From Cellvibrio sp. UBA7671 (lineage in GTDB: Bacteria > Pseudomonadota > Gammaproteobacteria > Pseudomonadales > Cellvibrionaceae), in contig DLHJ01000002.1 in NCBI GenBank assembly GCA_002483145.1, positions 62,001 through 126,000 of the forward strand: a DNA stretch of 64,000 bases. The letters are read 5' to 3'. Position numbers and translations under genes: made by a program. The notes beneath the pieces are model-generated. The model ran no database searches. It was not told where the DNA came from and worked only from the letters and a program-made list of their open reading frames with translations. Position 1 is the first letter of the stretch. The number at the start of each line of letters is the position of its first letter. Positions 63,132 to 64,000 of this stretch are shown here, in pieces.

Positions 63132-64000
63132 TCATTGTTTGGAATAAATGGCGTAGAGATTTTCAAGTTCTAAAGCGCAGCTCCTTAGTTGGAACTTGCT
63201 TTTTATTAGCTCCTGCTGATTATTAATGATGTCCAAATAGCTTTCTGGAGTAGCGAGTATGTTGGTCAGTATGCTCGCTAGTGCATTGCTATCTTTCTCG
63301 GCAAAAGTAAAACAGGTTTCTCTGTCTATCAGATTATCGCCAACTCCTCCAGATGATGAGCTGACCACGAATACACCACTGGCTTGTGCCTCAAGAATAG
63401 AGATCGGCAGGCCTTCTGCGTCACCACTATTGGCTGTAATGCTCGGCAAGCAAAATATTTTGCAATTATCGATTTGCTCTTTGACTTGAGTGCTGGTTAA
63501 CGCACCAGTGAAAGTGACGTCAGATAAGTTTAATTGATTTATCTGATTGCGTAATTGCTCTTCCATTCCGCCCTTGCCAACAATTATTAGTTCAGCATCT
63601 GGAACGGCCTTTTTAACTGCCGCAAAGGCATCAATCAGATATTTTGCTCCCTTCTTTTCCACAAGACGACCAACATAAAGAATTCGGTTTTTTCGCTCTA
63701 ATATTGGAACTGGACCTGGAGTAAAATCTTCAGTATTTACACCTATATAACTCACGGTAATCTTTTCGGCCGGAATACCGAACTTAATAGCACGCTCTTT
63801 AATTGCGCTGGACACTGCCAGAAAATGCACTTTGGGTTCTTGGGCAAGTTTCAATAATTGTTGCGGATACTTACGCTTTCTGCGGCCACGTTTACCGGAT
63901 TCCCACCATTCTCTATAGATACTTATATCAAAACCATGCAGTGTGACCAACATAGGCAAATCCAATGCTTTTGCATAAGGCCAAATGTCAACCGCCGATG
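63132..64000 (-). CDS. GT4-type glycosyltransferase, C-terminal part (cut by window end)
   Basis: Family 4 glycosyltransferase (GT-B fold) whose N-terminus lies beyond base 64000: the frame continues upstream of the first in-frame start with SAVDIWPYAKALDLPMLVTLHGFDIS, so at least 289 residues are visible. Donor-site features: NRILYVGRLVEKKGAKYLIDAF, ELIIVGKGGMEEQL, and EGLPISILEAQASG with the EX7E pair. It converges with the Stealth gene at a 14-bp gap. Acceptor and sugar are unknown; with the Stealth protein it suggests a capsule or exopolysaccharide cluster starting here. Confidence 0.92.
   Translation of the reverse strand, partial: SAVDIWPYAKALDLPMLVTLHGFDISIYREWWESGKRGRRKRKYPQQLLKLAQEPKVHFLAVSSAIKERAIKFGIPAEKITVSYIGVNTEDFTPGPVPILERKNRILYVGRLVEKKGAKYLIDAFAAVKKAVPDAELIIVGKGGMEEQLRNQINQLNLSDVTFTGALTSTQVKEQIDNCKIFCLPSITANSGDAEGLPISILEAQASGVFVVSSSSGGVGDNLIDRETCFTFAEKDSNALASILTNILATPESYLDIINNQQELIKSKFQLRSCALELENLYAIYSKQ

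Noticed and set aside
1-64000. CRISPR array, prophage, insertion sequence, or rRNA operon
   Set aside because: No regularly spaced direct repeats, transposase, integrase, phage structural genes or rRNA were seen.

Overview
The window looks like chromosomal DNA from a gammaproteobacterium of the Cellvibrionaceae, most likely Cellvibrio or a close relative. The case rests on three things. There are secreted proteins that join a family 2 cellulose-binding module to long serine-rich linkers, a hallmark of that group. The order alaS-lysC-csrA-tRNA-Ser is the one seen in pseudomonads and relatives. The housekeeping proteins (AceE/AceF, BepA-like, SlyX, PpnN, ValS) are all of gammaproteobacterial type. 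This is inference from families and gene order; no database search was possible.

Layout. 1-7.7 kb: a Ser/Thr kinase cut by the window edge, YgiQ radical SAM protein, an orphan gene resembling effectors of contractile injection systems, a rhodanese, small conserved proteins and a serine hydrolase/slyX pair. 7.8-15.5 kb: a PAS-GGDEF-EAL protein, a BepA-like M48 protease, a TusA-like protein and a secreted pitrilysin-type M16 protease. 15.9-20.3 kb: aceE-aceF. 20.4-29.5 kb: an esterase lipoprotein, a leftward run (Tat lipoprotein, GMC oxidoreductase, mobA, VanZ-like, DUF1287) and a rightward run (pdxH, quinone oxidoreductase, CoA-transferase, DUF1653, tadA). 30-36.7 kb: a membrane protein, then three secreted proteins that form a probable cellulose-targeted redox operon (CBM2-YceI; CBM2-YceI-Fn3-cytochrome c-DUF1587/1592/1588/1585; Tat-exported DUF1552). 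37-40.5 kb: ppnN, a carboxylesterase and a GH84-type glycosidase. 41-50.2 kb: pgi and a complete Entner-Doudoroff block (edd, zwf, pgl, eda) followed by gap and pyk. 50.2-53 kb: an M23 peptidase and a protein joining twelve MORN repeats to a caspase-like peptidase. 53-62 kb: a Trm112 protein, alaS, an unknown beta-rich protein, lysC, csrA, tRNA-Ser(GCU) and valS. 62-64 kb: a Stealth-type phosphotransferase and a glycosyltransferase cut by the window edge.

How it fits together. The central metabolism genes could take glucose released from plant polysaccharides to pyruvate (pgi/zwf-pgl-edd-eda-gap-pyk) and acetyl-CoA (aceEF). The 30-36.7 kb genes could supply or receive electrons at the cellulose surface. 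The least explained items are the CBM2/cytochrome/DUF1552 operon, the orphan injection-system-like effector at 3.5 kb and the MORN-peptidase fusion at 51 kb.
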